This document shows, piece after piece, positions 10,690 to 23,104 of a DNA stretch of 64,000 nt. Position 1 is the first letter of the stretch. Each line of letters begins with the position of its first letter. The stretch is from Tupaia tana (taxonomy: Eukaryota > Chordata > Mammalia > Scandentia > Tupaiidae). A model generated the notes under the pieces. That model worked only from the letters and a program-made list of their open reading frames with translations. It made no database searches and was not told where the DNA came from. The stretch spans positions 80,990,398-81,054,397 of the forward strand of contig JAKSZU010000005.1 in the NCBI GenBank assembly GCA_026018925.1, read 5' to 3'. Made by a program: the position numbers and the translations under genes.

Positions 10690-12330
10690 TTCTTCCTTTA
10701 CAAATAAAGAGAATGGTTAACAAGACGGTTGTTAATAAGTATGTGATCTAGATATGGAAGGTTATCATGATGATTTTGTTAGCCAGGCTCATTAACTAAT
10801 TCAAACCCGATACTTTCATCTATGTTGCTGGGATATAACTGCCAGCTAGATTAGAAAACTGAGTGTATAGGTCAGAGCAATCTTTGTGCTGAAAGGAACC
10901 ACAGCATACTGCCAAAATTGCAGGATCATGCAAACGGCGTTTCTCTCTCTAATTATGCTCATCTTAAATCAATTTTATACATTATCTGCATGTACAAGAC
11001 CTGGAACTTTAGATCCTTTCTTATTCTTCAGAGTCTCGCAGCTATGACTTTTATTTTCAACTCTGCGCGTTATTCTTCAGTCTTCTGTTGTTAACATGCC
11101 AAACTTCTACCATAACACAGATTTAAATACTCCTTTCTTTCTGCATTAAAAAAAGCAAGAAAGCCAAAAATTACCCTAGTCAGTTTCAGAAACTCCTTTA
11201 CATGTTTTATATACTGTACATACATGCATTATAATTTTTATCACATTTAATCTTATTTGTTTGACATAGCAATGCATTTCTTGAGAATAGGCATAATGTC
11301 TTATTCAATTTTTATAAATCTCTCAGAGCTACAACGCATGGAACCTCACATTGTGACATATGCATAATATCAGAAGTAAATGGATATTTGTTGCACAGCT
11401 GAGGAATGAAGTATCCGTTTGTTCTTTTGTGCTGATTTGTTCCATGGCTTGTTATTCAGTACCTTGTACTTGTTCCATCTTGTAACTTCCTCTTGTGAGA
11501 TCTATGTGTCGCTGTGAATTACTAAATTCAGAGCGAGGTCTTGTGAATTTGCATGTGTCTCTTCCCAATATTTGCTTTAAATGTGGCTTGATTTACATAT
11601 GTTACAAGACTAATGGTCTTATTAGAATTCTACTTTCCCATAGCAATATTTAGTTTAGTATTCCATAAAATACTAAAACACGAAATGTAGAATATTATAT
11701 AAAGGCAATTATTCTCATTTTAATATTAAAAATGGTAGTTGCTTATATAAACAGGGAGGGAGAGAACAGAGAGCACTGACTGATTAACATATTAAAGCAT
11801 GAAGACTAACAACCAAAAAGCACATATTAGATGATTTTTCAGCTCCGACAATACAATATTTTGAGGCCATATAAAGACTCCACAAAAATCAGTGCTCGTG
11901 TGACGTCTATGGATAATCAAGTCTTAACAAGAAAATGTTGTTTTATCAAAATATTCTGATAATAAAGGAAATAGTAATAGATCAGAAAGACTAGCAATAC
12001 AATAATAATCTCATTATTTCTACTAAATATGTAACCTCTCTAAAAAAGCAGACGTATAGACGTTTTACCGTGAATATTCAGGTTTTCATATTGTGTCCAA
12101 AAGAATCTAAACAAATTTTCCATAAACATTGAGAATAAGTGCTTTGTCATGTCATAGTCAAGTAAACAGTCATCATAATAATAATGAAAATAAAGTATCT
12201 GAACATTAAGCATCAATTATCATACATAAAATCCTCAGAAAATGCCTCCTTTACACCATGTATTTGCAATGATGGGCTCTCAGAGATGGTGTTTATATAT
12301 TTGACTTGCAGTATACATAGTACTTAAGAA
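10690..12330. other. Unique-looking AT-rich DNA
   Basis: No repeat family or exon is recognised. Open frames are short. Confidence 0.5.
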
Positions 12331-12340
12331 CATGCATTCT

Positions 12341-12523
12341 GGGCTGACCCTGTAGCCTGTTGACTCAGGGAGCTGAATCTCACATGGCTAACTACATAGT
12401 TTGAAATATGGGCTCTGCAGCTTGAAAAATATTCTATGTGTGTGCCTGCCCCAAATCTCAATAGGATGGAGAAATGGAGAAGGGATTGATTGCAGTGTGG
12501 CCACACTCTGTTGGAGGGTACTT

Positions 12524-12561
<38 letters not shown>

Positions 12562-12607
12562 GTCTCTCTGTCTCTAGATGGCAAATGCTCTCTCACAATT
12601 AAAAAAA
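12341..12607 (+). mobile_element. Old tRNA-derived SINE, family B
   Basis: Head GGGCTGACCCTGTAGCCTGTTGACTC, junction GCTTGAAAAATATTC, body with GGAGAAATGGAGAAGGGATTG and a (CT)n segment. No convincing TSD, although ATGCATTCT and ATGCATTTC occur at the flanks. Confidence 0.8.
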
Positions 12608-12609
12608 TA

Positions 12610-13640
12610 ATTTATACCTTTTTAAATGCAGAAATGCATTTCTTTCTTCTTTGTTTTTCTTTCTTCTCCTCCTTTCTTCTTTTTGTTTTAATTCTTATCA
12701 TACTTAACTCCACAAAATGCTTTTTTTTCTTCCTGGAGGAGCGTATTTGCCTATCATTTCAAGTATGAAGCACTTCATCATTTTGCTCTTAAATATACAT
12801 GAAGAAGTTTTAAAAAAATATTCTAGTGAATTAGCCAAGTCATAATGAGTGTTTGTAAACATATTTTTTTTTTTTTTTTTTTTTTTTTTGCTATGGTGAC
12901 TAGATGAAGTGGTAGATTAGGGATATTAAGCTGGCTTTGCTCAGCTGCAACTGAAACAGAAACATATTTTACCAAAATTTAAGTGGTAAGATTTGTAACT
13001 TTAAAAAATTGCTTCATAAAGCTATATATTTTATATTTTGATTAACGTACTTTTTGCCTTTGGCATGTTTTCTTTTGTTACTCTATTTTTCTTTTTCATA
13101 GAATTCTTCATGCAGCTGTTCTGTTTTAAAAACACAAGATATTAGAAACATTTTTCCCATTGTCTGATAACATATTTACTGTAATAATTTCAACCTAGGA
13201 TTCATACTATCCTTTTATGTTTTCCTCTTTCTTGGCATGCCATAAAAATATTAATACAAGAAAATATAGAAACTTAGTTTGAATATAAAATACTGACAAA
13301 TAGGAAAAAGGATGGCTTATACAATGAAATAATTCAAAATAGAGGAGATAAAATGGTCTCTCAGGGTAAAACTTTGTAACATATTATTCATATATTTAAA
13401 CATACAGTCAACTCTCATTGTGAACTTGAGTTTTGCTGTTGCCATAAATAGATTAATCACATACTAAGCAAGAGCCCTAAAGCTGGAAAAATGTTTTAAA
13501 GAAATATTTACTGCCCCAAGTATTTTTTAAAGAGACAGTCTTTATACCATAGAAGTGGATCCAAAGAAACAATTCCACAGTCAAAAATTAAATAAAAGTC
13601 AAAATATGCAGTGACTATAATTTGTATATTAATATATTAG
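12610..13640. other. AT-rich sequence with a poly(T) tract
   Basis: A T-run lies at about 12865-12889 and is not attached to a recognisable SINE. Nothing else is supported. Confidence 0.5.
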
Positions 13641-13654
13641 ATATAATATTAATA

Positions 13655-13915
13655 TTTCTCTTACCTATTACTTCATAATACAGTATTCTAAAAACATAGT
13701 GCCTTAAAATAACAGTCAGGTCATTATTTTCACATATGGTTCCAAAATTGGGGCAGAGTTAGCCTGGACAATTCTGATCCATCCAGCACTCGCAAGGGAA
13801 GTAGCTCTGTCTTTGCTGGTAGCTAAGCTGGTGTAGAATATTCAGGAAGGCTTCCCATGACTACCTGCTCTGTTGCAAGAGACATCTCTCTTTCTTTTAA
13901 GTTAACTCAGGATTC
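13655..13915 (+). repeat. Old LTR/MER-type repeat fragment
   Basis: The order GTGCCTTAAAATAACAGTCAG, ATTGGGGCAGAGTTAGCCTGG and TAGCTAAGCTGG resembles the same old repeat seen at 7615-8080. It is strongly diverged. Confidence 0.45.
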
Positions 13916-13929
13916 CATAAGTACAGTCT

Positions 13930-15060
13930 TCTGCAAAGTTGTCAGATTCTTCACATGAAGGCTCAGAATTCCAAGAAGGAAGTAGAAAATTAGAGAAGGA
14001 AAAGAAAAGTGGAAAAGTTCTCTTACAAGCTAGGACGTTTATTAGCATAGTGTCGTTTTCACTATACTTTGTTATAGTCACAGGACAGCCTGAATTCAAG
14101 CGGAAAGGACATGGACTGGCCCTCTGAATGAGAGGAGGATCAGTGAATATACAGCTGATTTTAATCTGCAACAAATGCAATAGTTCACAGTACTTGTTAT
14201 GCTTTCTATCTCATGTCTTCTCTGTATGCATGTTTATTTAAAGCAGAAATATGGCAGTAATTTAAATATTTGTGCATTTGAATAATATATGGCCTTTAAG
14301 TATTTCAAAATTTTTACTTTTTTATTTTGTGAGATTGTTGTTTTGCTGAAAGCCAGTTCGGAACTACACATTTGACATAAAAATTAATTAGAATTGGGAT
14401 CATTAACAACTTTTTCTCTTTTTATGTCTCAGTCAGAAATACCACAAATAAATGAAACAGATAAGCATACTAACAAACATACACACAAAATGCCTGTGAA
14501 TAGAATGAAAAATAAAACTTAGAGGAGCTGTGATGAAAATTCAGATAAGAAGAAGCAGTGTGTGAGAGTACACATGTGTATGTATTGACACCCTGGTTTG
14601 AATAAAACATAAATAGATCTGAAGAGTAAGAGGCTGACAAAATTAAAAGACTGAGAAAAGAAAAGGCATAATGCAAGTAGAAAAATAAACACAGGCTCCA
14701 TTGTATCACATATGAATGCCAAGGATTTTCTCTTTTTCCTTTATGTGCTTTGCTGACAGCATACCAAGAATGTTGCAGAGTTGTATGTTCAGGGTTCTGA
14801 TGGATCCTCAAAGAGAACAAGTTCTACTAAAGCTGAAAGAATAACTCAGATAGTTATTCTCACTGTGTGTTACATTTGACAAACTTCACTGGATACGGAA
14901 CTCTGTATTAGGAACCTCAGGCCTTTGGGCCCAGAAAGGTAAAAGAGCCAAGCAATTGGAGAGAGGAGCTGTAAATAATAGAACCACTCACATAAACACA
15001 GAATGCAAAAAGAAAAAAAAATAAGAAAAAGGAAGAGTAGACTTTATCTTTCACATGGCA
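13930..15060. other. Unique-looking DNA, no gene seen
   Basis: The longest open frame, 14470-14820 on the minus strand, is low in complexity with no recognisable domain. I do not call it a gene. Confidence 0.45.
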
Positions 15061-15076
15061 GCAAATGGTGAATGAG

Positions 15077-15100
15077 ATTATTATTATTATTATTATTATT
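15077..15100. repeat. (ATT)n microsatellite
   Basis: About eight ATT units directly precede one copy of a 45-bp local duplicate. Confidence 0.9.
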
Positions 15101-15145
15101 AAGAACCAAATAGGTAGTACTTAAGAGTTGGCAATGTGTGGTTTC
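15101..15145 (+). repeat. Local duplicate, copy 1
   Basis: This segment is nearly identical to 16089-16133, including the shared stretch GTACTTAAGAGTTGGCAATG. The copies are about 1 kb apart in the same orientation. Confidence 0.9.
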
Positions 15146-15565
15146 TATATGGCTGAGGGAGAAATTTTCATTGAGAGCCGTATTTTTGAGTATCACAAAG
15201 CAGCCTAGATGGATTACTAGCTGGGCGGTATCTGCAAACCTTCCTCTGAATTAATAGCAGAGAAAAACAAGAGCTGCCTATTGAACCATGCATGGAGTTC
15301 CTAAAGTTTGGTTATTTTGAAGTAGGCGTTTAAGAACAGTTTAGTTATACAGGGCAATCTGGAAAGGCATCCAGATAAAGAAGTTGGAATTATACCATGT
15401 TACTGCCTCTACATGAGTTTACTGTATAGACAATGGCTGTTTAGAAATTAGATACAATATAAAATCGTAGTTGATTTATATACTATTAAGGTAATTGAAA
15501 ACTGCTAATTGCTATTATTTCAGAGATAATAACATATGACTATTCTTTGTTCTTTTAGGTTTAGC

Positions 15566-15800
15566 TTCTTTCTTTCATATGAAAGAAAGAGATAGATAGA
15601 GATATAGAGACAGGGACTTTGGACGGGGTCCTGGCATGCTTCCTTGCAGTCTGCCAACCAACCAGGATCATAGACATGCATGTAGCCCACCTGGTTTTTT
15701 AAATTGGCCAGGAAACTAAACCCAGGGATTTTTTACATGTCCCCAGTATTGTACAGTGGCATCCTACTGCCTTCGCGACAATGGCTAGACCTGGCAAGGA
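15566..15800 (-). mobile_element. Old SINE, family C-like
   Basis: The reverse strand reads from CCAGGTCTAGCCATTGTCGCG through CCTGGGTTTAGTTTCC to CCCTGTCTCTATATCTCTAT. The layout resembles family C, but the sequence is old and the match partial. Confidence 0.5.
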
Positions 15801-16088
15801 CATATTCTATATTAGCCCCTGTGATGAGTTTTTTAAAAAATTAATAAGTGAAATCCCTCTCATTGAAAGACTCACAGTGTTGACGGGTACCATAAAAAAT
15901 CAAACCAAGGTTACATCGCAAGTGAAAACAGTTTTTATGACAGAGGGGCACGATAAATAATATTTCAACAGAGAGGATTTACTTGTGTTGAAGAAAGGCT
16001 AAAACAAGAGCAGAGGCCATGTCTGTGTTCGTCCCTAACATGCCGTATCCTGCACAGTCCTGGGCACCTTGTAGGAGCTCCAAATTTT

Positions 16089-16133
16089 AAGAACAAAATA
16101 GGCAGTACTTAAGAGTTGGCAATGTGTGGTTCT
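16089..16133 (+). repeat. Local duplicate, copy 2
   Basis: Second copy of the 45-bp segment at 15101-15145, differing at only a few positions. Its flanks do not match those of copy 1. Confidence 0.9.
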
Positions 16134-16278
16134 ACAATGAAGAAATAAGTAGGTAATTGCTAAATAGAAGAGTTGAGACTTAACCAAAAACATTAAATAA
16201 TGTGTCATGGTAGATAAGAGTTATTGGGCTGGAGTATATGAAAGGGCTTTTGGTCAAACCAAAGTATTTATTTTAAAA

Positions 16279-16430
16279 GGCACGAAAGGCACAGGTCCAG
16301 GGCTCGAATCTCAGTCAGTCTGTGTGAGTCCCAAACCTCTCCCTTACCTTCTTCCTGTCTCTCTCTGGTGAGTAAATGTAAATAACAAATAATAATAATG
16401 AAATTAAATAAATTATTATTTTTAAAGAAG
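16279..16430 (+). mobile_element. Short tRNA-derived SINE fragment (family D-like)
   Basis: A B box GGGCTCGAATCTC leads almost directly to a CT-rich segment, TGGTGAGTAAATG and an AAT-rich tail, as in the short family D. The start of the head is degenerate. Confidence 0.55.
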
Positions 16431-16438
16431 GCATAAAA

Positions 16439-16632
16439 GGTGACTAACAGATGGCATAATGAATACGTTGCTGGACTTGCACATAGTTGGTTCCCAATCC
16501 AAGTCTCGGTTTGAAACTCGTGCCAGGTGCATGTGTGTGCATGCCCAGGATCCTAAGAGGAGAATGTCTTTCTCTGTCTCTCCAGTGAGAACATGCCCTA
16601 TAGAAAAAGAATCTCTCCTTTAAAAAAAAAAA
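16439..16632 (+). mobile_element. tRNA-derived SINE, family A, internally deleted
   Basis: Head with GATGGCATAATGAATACG, GTGCATGCCCAGGATCCTAAGAGGAGAATG joined directly to TCTTTCTCTGTCTCTCC. The segment with the central palindrome is missing. TSD GCATAAAA lies at 16431-16438 and 16633-16640. Confidence 0.8.
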
Positions 16633-16829
16633 GCATAAAAAGAAGAATCTTAATGTATATAGAGAATAGCATTCAGACACTACAGTGTGTTATGAGTACA
16701 TAGTTTTTATATTTACTAGTGGAGGAAGTGTAGCAGAGGCTCTATTAAATTCAGAGACAAATCACCACTGGTCTTATTGAGCATGGCTCCAATCTGGATA
16801 TCTTTTTTTTTTTTTTTTCCTGAAAGCAG

Positions 16830-17225
16830 AGTAAAAGAATTTTAAGTGCTAAAATAGCATGATCAAATTTTCAATTTAGAATATTCCCTTGGACAGTAAC
16901 GAGATAGTGAATTGGGAGTTTTCAGACCTGGTGGCAGAAAGAAGAGCTCTGAACAGTTTTAATAGTGTAGGTAAATAATGAAATCTGATCGATCAGTGGA
17001 AAAGAGTTAATAAAAGAGGAGAGATGAGCTTGAGTCATTTTGTCTGTTGTGAGATGAGGAAAGAGGTGATGCATATGTATTTCAAAATCTGGAGCCATAG
17101 TAGATGGGCTGCCTTTACTAAAGATACACAGAGGACAGAAATCAGGCAAGTGGAGTAGATCTATTTTTAACATAACAATTTTCAGGTGCCTGCAGATGTT
17201 CCAGGTGGCTGTGCACTGTAATGCC
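16830..17225 (+). repeat. Ancient interspersed repeat, family not named
   Basis: ATAGCATGATCAAATTTTCAATTTAG and CAGGTGCCTGCAGATGTTCCAGGTGG follow the order of the same old repeat seen near 6.2 kb and 10.5 kb. Confidence 0.4.
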
Positions 17226-17263
17226 AAAAACTATGGATTTGGAATTCAAGAGACATACCGTGG

Positions 17264-17265
<2 letters not shown>

Positions 17266-17349
<84 letters not shown>
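17266..17349. repeat. Compound (TA)n(TG)n microsatellite
   Basis: About 24 TA units pass directly into about 17 TG units. A 169-codon minus-strand frame across it is a microsatellite artefact. Confidence 0.97.
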
Positions 17350-17351
<2 letters not shown>

Positions 17352-17399
17352 ACACATCAGTGTGTTGTACTGGAAACCGTAAGCTGGGATAACATTTTC

Positions 17400-18240
17400 T
17401 AAGCAAGTGTATAAAATCATGAATTACAAAACCAGAATGTGGCAGAATGAGGTATAAAAATATCATCTTTTCAGGATGGTTAAAGACAAATCCATGACAA
17501 ATTGAGAAAAAGTTCAATGGGGTTATGGTATTCAAGAAGAGATAACAAAACAAACAGAGAAAAAGCATAACTGTGCTGAATGACACAGAAGTGTCAAGAA
17601 AGAAAACTTTTGAAAAGTATTCATTGTATTTGTGTGCAGTTCCAATTAGATTGGATAAAGTACTTTTAAAAAATAAAGTGTGAAACAACAAAATAAGGCA
17701 TGTGATATGAGAAGCTTGGTGAAGTAAAAATTAAAAAGGAGAAAAGGAGAAAAAACTAGTGCATTGCTGAGGATAACAAGTAACAATTATGGTTTTATTT
17801 ACGCCAATTTATAAATACACACAGAACTTCAACAAGCTGCTAAATTATACCTGGGATGTTTTCTTATTGTGAATTTGGGTTTTTGTCTAATCTTACTATT
17901 TATAAATATTATTTTTGCATATATTATATTTTATAAGAAAAAAATAACATCAAACCAAATCTCACATTGTCAGTGTATGATAATAAAGATACTATGTTTA
18001 ATTTGAAGCCATTAATTAAATGTATACCATACACACCCACTGAATAGTAGATCTATTGCAATTAAGTTTCTTCATGAAGGAATATACATTGATACTGATT
18101 TTAGACTTAAAGACTGCCAAGAAGTGAAATACTGCTGCAAGACTTGCAATGATAAATTGGAATAAAATCATCTTTGAAACCCATCTGTGATTAGAAAATA
18201 AATTTGAACCCATTAAATAGTTTTTGAGAAATGATGAAGA
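17400..18240. other. AT-rich DNA, no gene seen
   Basis: No repeat family or credible exon is visible. Confidence 0.5.
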
Positions 18241-18244
18241 CTGT

Positions 18245-18412
18245 GGTCAGATCCTGGCACAGTGGTAAAATGCAATACTCTGCAAGGTAGTGCCACTTGG
18301 GAAAGCTGTCAAATCCAGAGACCTCCTTAAGTACACTGGGCACATGCTGGGCCATGAGCTAGGACTGCCTGAAGTTGGGCATATATCACAGCAATAAGGC
18401 CCTATTTGAGGT

Positions 18413-18452
<40 letters not shown>

Positions 18453-18500
18453 ATCTCTGTCTCAGTCTTCCTTGTTCATATAAGAAATAAAGACAGAAAT
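18245..18500 (+). mobile_element. Old SINE, family C-like
   Basis: Starts CAGATCCTGGCACAGTGGTAAAATG (A-box-like), with CATGCTGGGCCATGAGCTAG and AAGGCCCTATTTGAGGTC before a (CT)n tract at about 18416-18451 and an AAATAAAG end. Confidence 0.6.
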
Positions 18501-18729
18501 TTTAAAAATTAATGATAAATATCAATTCTGTACGACATTTTCTTGACAAATATTTACTGGATAATGTATGATTCCTATATCTTTGATAATAAGAAATTTA
18601 AAAAGTATTAAAGTCTGTTTATACTAATACAAAAATATTTTAAAAATTCTAAACCAAGTGTTTTCCAAGGTTAGCAAACATGATATTTGTGTCATTTTTT
18701 TCCTCATGTTTTTCTCTCTTTTTATTCTT

Positions 18730-18927
18730 TTTTTTTAATTTAACTTATTTATTTAGTTATTTATTTTAATTTTACCGGAGAATGACAGAGTAGAAGAGAG
18801 CATGAGAGCACAAGGGCAAGAGTGAGAGAGAGGGAGAATGAGAAAGCAAGCCCCCAGGTCTAAGACTTGAACCATGGTCGGCCATGTGGGAGTCCAGCGC
18901 CTTATCCACCACGCCACCTGCCAGCAC
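18730..18927 (-). mobile_element. Short tRNA-derived SINE, family D
   Basis: On the minus strand: head GGCAGGTGGCGTGGTGGATAAGG, B box GGTTCAAGTC, then GGGGGCTTGCTTTCTCATTCTCCC and an AAATAAAT-type tail. It lacks the purine-rich body of family A. A perfect 16-bp TSD, CTCTCTTTTTATTCTT, lies at 18714-18729 and 18928-18943. Confidence 0.92.
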
Positions 18928-18991
18928 CTCTCTTTTTATTCTTATAATTCATTAAGATTTAGGTCAATCTGTTAAGACTCAAGACAATGAG

Positions 18992-19222
18992 AGCTAGCCG
19001 GGGTAGCACGGCAGAACATATCACTCTGTGTTCCAAGGTCCCAGGTAAATGTCCTGGTTTTGAATCTCAAAGTTTCTTAGTATATTTCAGGCATCCTCAA
19101 GAGTTTCTATGATCCTGTCTGATCAGGACTAGATTGGGTCATGTGTGAAGATTCTGTTAAGGGTGCCTTTTTCTCTATTTTTGAGTCTCTCATAAATGAA
19201 ATAAATACCTAAACTTTAAAAA
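18992..19222 (+). mobile_element. SINE, family C
   Basis: Head GCTAGCCGGGGTAGCACGGC, CAAGGTCCCAGGTAAATGTCC in the B-box region, and the family C signature TGTGTGAAGATTCTGTTAAGG, then TCTCTCATAAATGAAATAAAT. Confidence 0.7.
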
Positions 19223-19229
19223 TTACTAA

Positions 19230-19920
19230 AAATAAAATAAGGGATAGTGAACTTCAGCTGAAACATTGTCTTGTATACACAGCAAACTCAAAATGTCATG
19301 TCATTTTTCAATAGGAAACACTGATTGAGATAAAACTTAACAAGGAAATTCTCCCTTTGAATTTCTAGAGTAATTGCAGATGCTAAAAAGTACAAAACTA
19401 AGTTATTATCAAATATGGAATATCAAGAAATAAAAACTAAATGTAAATCTCCTGAAGAAAATCATTCTGCTTGGAAAAAAATGCTTAAAAGAAAAGGAAA
19501 CTGATGGGAAAAATCTCATATTTAGAATTATGTTTATTTTTCTCTTGTACATGATAATCACATAATGTCTTCAAAGATGAATCTATTGCAGCTATTTTGT
19601 ATTGGCAGATGAATTTAGCTCCCAGAGCTACTTGCTTCTCATGCCAATGAAATTAAATCAATTAAAGTCATCCTTACCTAACCTAATTAATGTGCTAGTA
19701 TAAGCAAAGAACTAAACCACTGGCATTCAGTATAGTTTTTAAAAGATTTTTTCATAATAAATCACTTTAGAACAGAAATGCAAGGACACATTTAAAATAA
19801 CAAAATAAAATTAAACAAAAATCTCAACTAAAAGATTAAATGTATATATGTTTTCTTAGATATTAGAAATGTGATGGAATAAAGTCACTTGCCCTTCTGC
19901 ACTTACAACATTCCTCTGTT
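19230..19920. other. AT-rich DNA, no gene seen
   Basis: No recognisable repeat or exon. Confidence 0.5.
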
Positions 19921-19940
19921 CTTAAGATCAGTAAGTTCTT

Positions 19941-20252
19941 GGGACCAGCAGTTAGCGTAATGGCTATGTCGTTGGACTCCCACGTAGTCGACTGCTGTTC
20001 AAGTCCCGGACCCGGTAGCTTAAACTCACGCCGAGCGCGTGTACGTACGTGCCCAAGATCCCGAGAGGAGAATGGAGGACAAGGGATTGCGGCATGACCA
20101 TCCCCCCTGGGGGGTGATTTCTAGCTTTCTGTCTCTATGTCTCTCTCTGTCTGTCTGGTGAGCGCACGTGCCCTATAGCAAAAACAAACAAACAAACAAA
20201 CAAACAAAAAAACCCAAAAAAAAAAACAAAAAGAAAACCTCTCCCCAAAAAA
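19941..20252 (+). mobile_element. tRNA-derived SINE, family A (intermediate type)
   Basis: GGGACCAGCAGTTAGCGTAATGG head with an old-type T-loop (TTCAAGTCCC), but the young-type TCTCTATGTCTC segment. The tail has a (CAAA)n expansion. A weak TSD AAGTTCTTG/AAGTGCTTG is possible. Confidence 0.9.
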
Positions 20253-20257
20253 AGTGC

Positions 20258-20560
20258 TTGTAAGTCTATATTTATTGTGGCATCTATTCACATAGAAGCA
20301 ACCCAAATGTACATAAACAGATGAAAGGATTCAAAAATTGTGGCAAATATACTCCATAGAATACTATTCCACCATAAAAAGCAAGACTCTGGCATTTTAT
20401 AGAAAGGGGACAACTATAGAGTATTTATTGCTAAATGAAGAAAATCGGGCTATGAAAAAGAGACATTATTTGTCTCCACTTAACATACACTGATTGTCCA
20501 CACAATGTGGTAGAGACCAAAAATTGGAGGGTATAAAAGCACTGAAAATAGTTATAGACA
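20258..20560 (+). mobile_element. L1 3'-end fragment
   Basis: AGAAGCAACCCAAATGTACAT, ATAGAATACTATTCCACCATAAA and nearby text match the 3'-terminal region of mammalian L1 elements. No ORF2 reading frame survives. Confidence 0.75.
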
Positions 20561-21029
20561 CTAGAGACAGTGTAGAAAGAAGGTGGGAGAGGGAAAGAGT
20601 GCAAAGAAGGAAATAAGAGAAAAAAACAGAGAAGTAAGACGTCCGTGGAACACGGAAATAGTTTATTACCTACTGATAATAACATATATAGTATTCTCTA
20701 TTGCACTGGTCTGAGGTGTATTTCATGTTGAGTAATTCTCTCTACAAGCTAAATGATGTATAACAATTGAACGGATGAAAATAATAATAATAATCTAAAC
20801 TCTTCACCTTAATAAACATCTTTGATTTTATATTATTCATATCAGTGTCTAATTTATTATTTTCAACTATATTATACTTGTCCATTAATATTTCCATTAA
20901 TCCACCAAATATTTTTCTTAGAACTTTACATTTGTAACTCCACCTTGCCTCACAGTCCTGGTATTGGTAATGATGTCATTTCCTTTTATATCTCCACTTA
21001 AGAGTTTTCTCTATAGTTTCACATAACCA

Positions 21030-21181
21030 GGCAATTTTGTGTGGGTGCTCAGAATCCCAAGAGAAGCATGGAAGAGGAGGAATTGCAGCATGGTCATTCC
21101 CCCCGGTGAGTGACTTCTTGCTTTCTGTCTTTCTCTCCAGCTAGCACACAAGTCCTATAGCAAGAATCTATTAAAAAAAAA
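21030..21181 (+). mobile_element. SINE fragment (3' half), family A/B
   Basis: Begins inside the body at GTGTGGGTGCTCAGAATCCCAAGAG and runs through the palindrome remnant CCCCCCGGTGAGTGA to TCCTATAGCAAGAATC and an A tail. The head is absent. Confidence 0.75.
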
Positions 21182-21184
21182 TGG

Positions 21185-23100
21185 ATGGTAGAATACAAGA
21201 GAATAATGATGAAAAACGTTGGGGAGGGCAGCAAGAAGATCATGAACTGTGAAAAGAAAATAAATTAGCTGTAAGGACCACTGTCTCTATACTTGAGAAT
21301 GACTGTGTTGTAGATAGGCATTTACACCAGGGGCTACCATAGAAGATTCAAGTTTGGACCACTATCATGCTTAAGTTGCAGAGAATTTTACTATGTAACC
21401 ATGCATACTTTCTCACAGCCTTTGTAGAACACATTGATTTGTAGTTATTATGATTTATATTCAAAGCAGGTTTTCAACAGCAACCCTCATAACAGCAAAA
21501 AATGTTGCTAGGTCAGAATGTTTCATCTTGATGAATAATTTATGTAGCACTCAGTCACATGTTGAGCTGTGAGAAGTATTACTGTTAGCGAACACTTAGG
21601 AATATGAATCCAGTTTTTCTACTTACTGCGATTGAAGACCAAAAAAATACGAATTTAGTTTCTTTTCAAAGGAATCAGGAAGCACTTGTAAAAGATAAAA
21701 CAACTCCCATGACAAGTGCAGAGGATTCCATATTATAGTTTCACATCTAAAAGGAACAAATTCTAATTAAAAAACGAAAATTTTAAAACATGCCTTAAAT
21801 CTAAGAATTACATAAAATTGCTGCTGAGAAGAGAAGCCTATTTTAACCTAGACTTACCTAATAAAATATAATTTTATGATAAATTAGATTTTGTGTATTC
21901 CCTCTAGTCTCAAACCAGGATATCATAATCTACTGAAACAAAGCTACTGAAAAGCAGAGAGCCTTGCTACTACCAGATTTTTAGCAAAAAAGGAAGCTAT
22001 TTGTCAGTGTTCACTTCCATATTAGAGTAAAACACCATATTGTCTCCTCTGTCCCTTGATCAGATATTTCAGTCATCTCAAGGTTTTACAGAAATAAAAT
22101 GCAACCACATCTGTCAGCAGTATTAGAAATATCTGCTATACAAGGTTAACTTCCACTGCCAGCACAATAAGTATACAATAAATATTTACTGGCATGAATT
22201 TATATATTTAGACTTATACACAATAAATACAGCATTTCTCTACCAATACAGCACAGCTTAGAAACATAATACCTGTCTAACACCTATGGAGTGCTTACTA
22301 CGTTACTATGGTAAACTATTTTATTCCCATAACTTAATGTGACCTTTATGACAATAAAACAAGGAGGCTATGTGACCATAAGAAAGATTACGACACTATG
22401 GTTTGATAATATTAGATAAATCACCCTAGGCCAAGCTGTTTATAAATATGAGAAATTTCACCAGTATGTCTAATAAAAAACTCATAGCCTTAATCATTTT
22501 CCTCTGTGTTATCAACTCGATAAAGAAATAGAAGGGAGAAGCAAAGAAAACTGACTTTAAAATGCCCTCTATTCCTCTTCTCTGTTGACAGATTGGTAGG
22601 ACCAAGGCCTATTAGATTCTCATTAATATTGGCTTTATTAGTTTTTATGGATCCCTTGATTTCTTACGGTCCTTGCTTGTTCTCATTGAACATTAGGTAA
22701 ATTTTTCATCTCCCATCATGTCTTATGGTATGTTAAATCCTTCTTATTAGGCAATTATTAGAAAGCCAACATAAAGCAAAAGACACAAAGTTTAAATGTT
22801 TTATAATTTATAATTTTAATATAAAAATATGTATGCTTTATTTTAAAGAAAATCTGTTCTGTACTTGTGTAATAACTAAATGAAATGTTAAAGACAAAAA
22901 GTTTCAGCTTTCTTCATCTTTTTTTATATTCTACTTCACTGTATCAAAATCTTAAAATATAAATAGGAATACATAGCACTTGTAATTTAGCGTTTTTTTA
23001 ATAACAAATACATAAGCAGTTAACAACTTTTATACGTTATGTTTCCCCAGTAGTGAGGTGGTAACATCAAGGATCTAATATAGTAAACCTAACAAGTAAA
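21185..23100. other. AT-rich DNA, no gene seen
   Basis: A faint MIR-like segment may lie at 22265-22400 (GGAGTGCTTACTACGTTACTATGG). I see nothing else. Confidence 0.4.
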
Positions 23101-23104
23101 TCTG

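Noticed and set aside
14470..14820. 116-codon minus-strand frame
   Set aside because: No domain, signal or splice context; composition looks like AT-rich noise. Left as unsupported.
17182..17691. 169-codon minus-strand open frame
   Set aside because: It depends on the (TA)n(TG)n microsatellite, which translates to alternating YI and TH.
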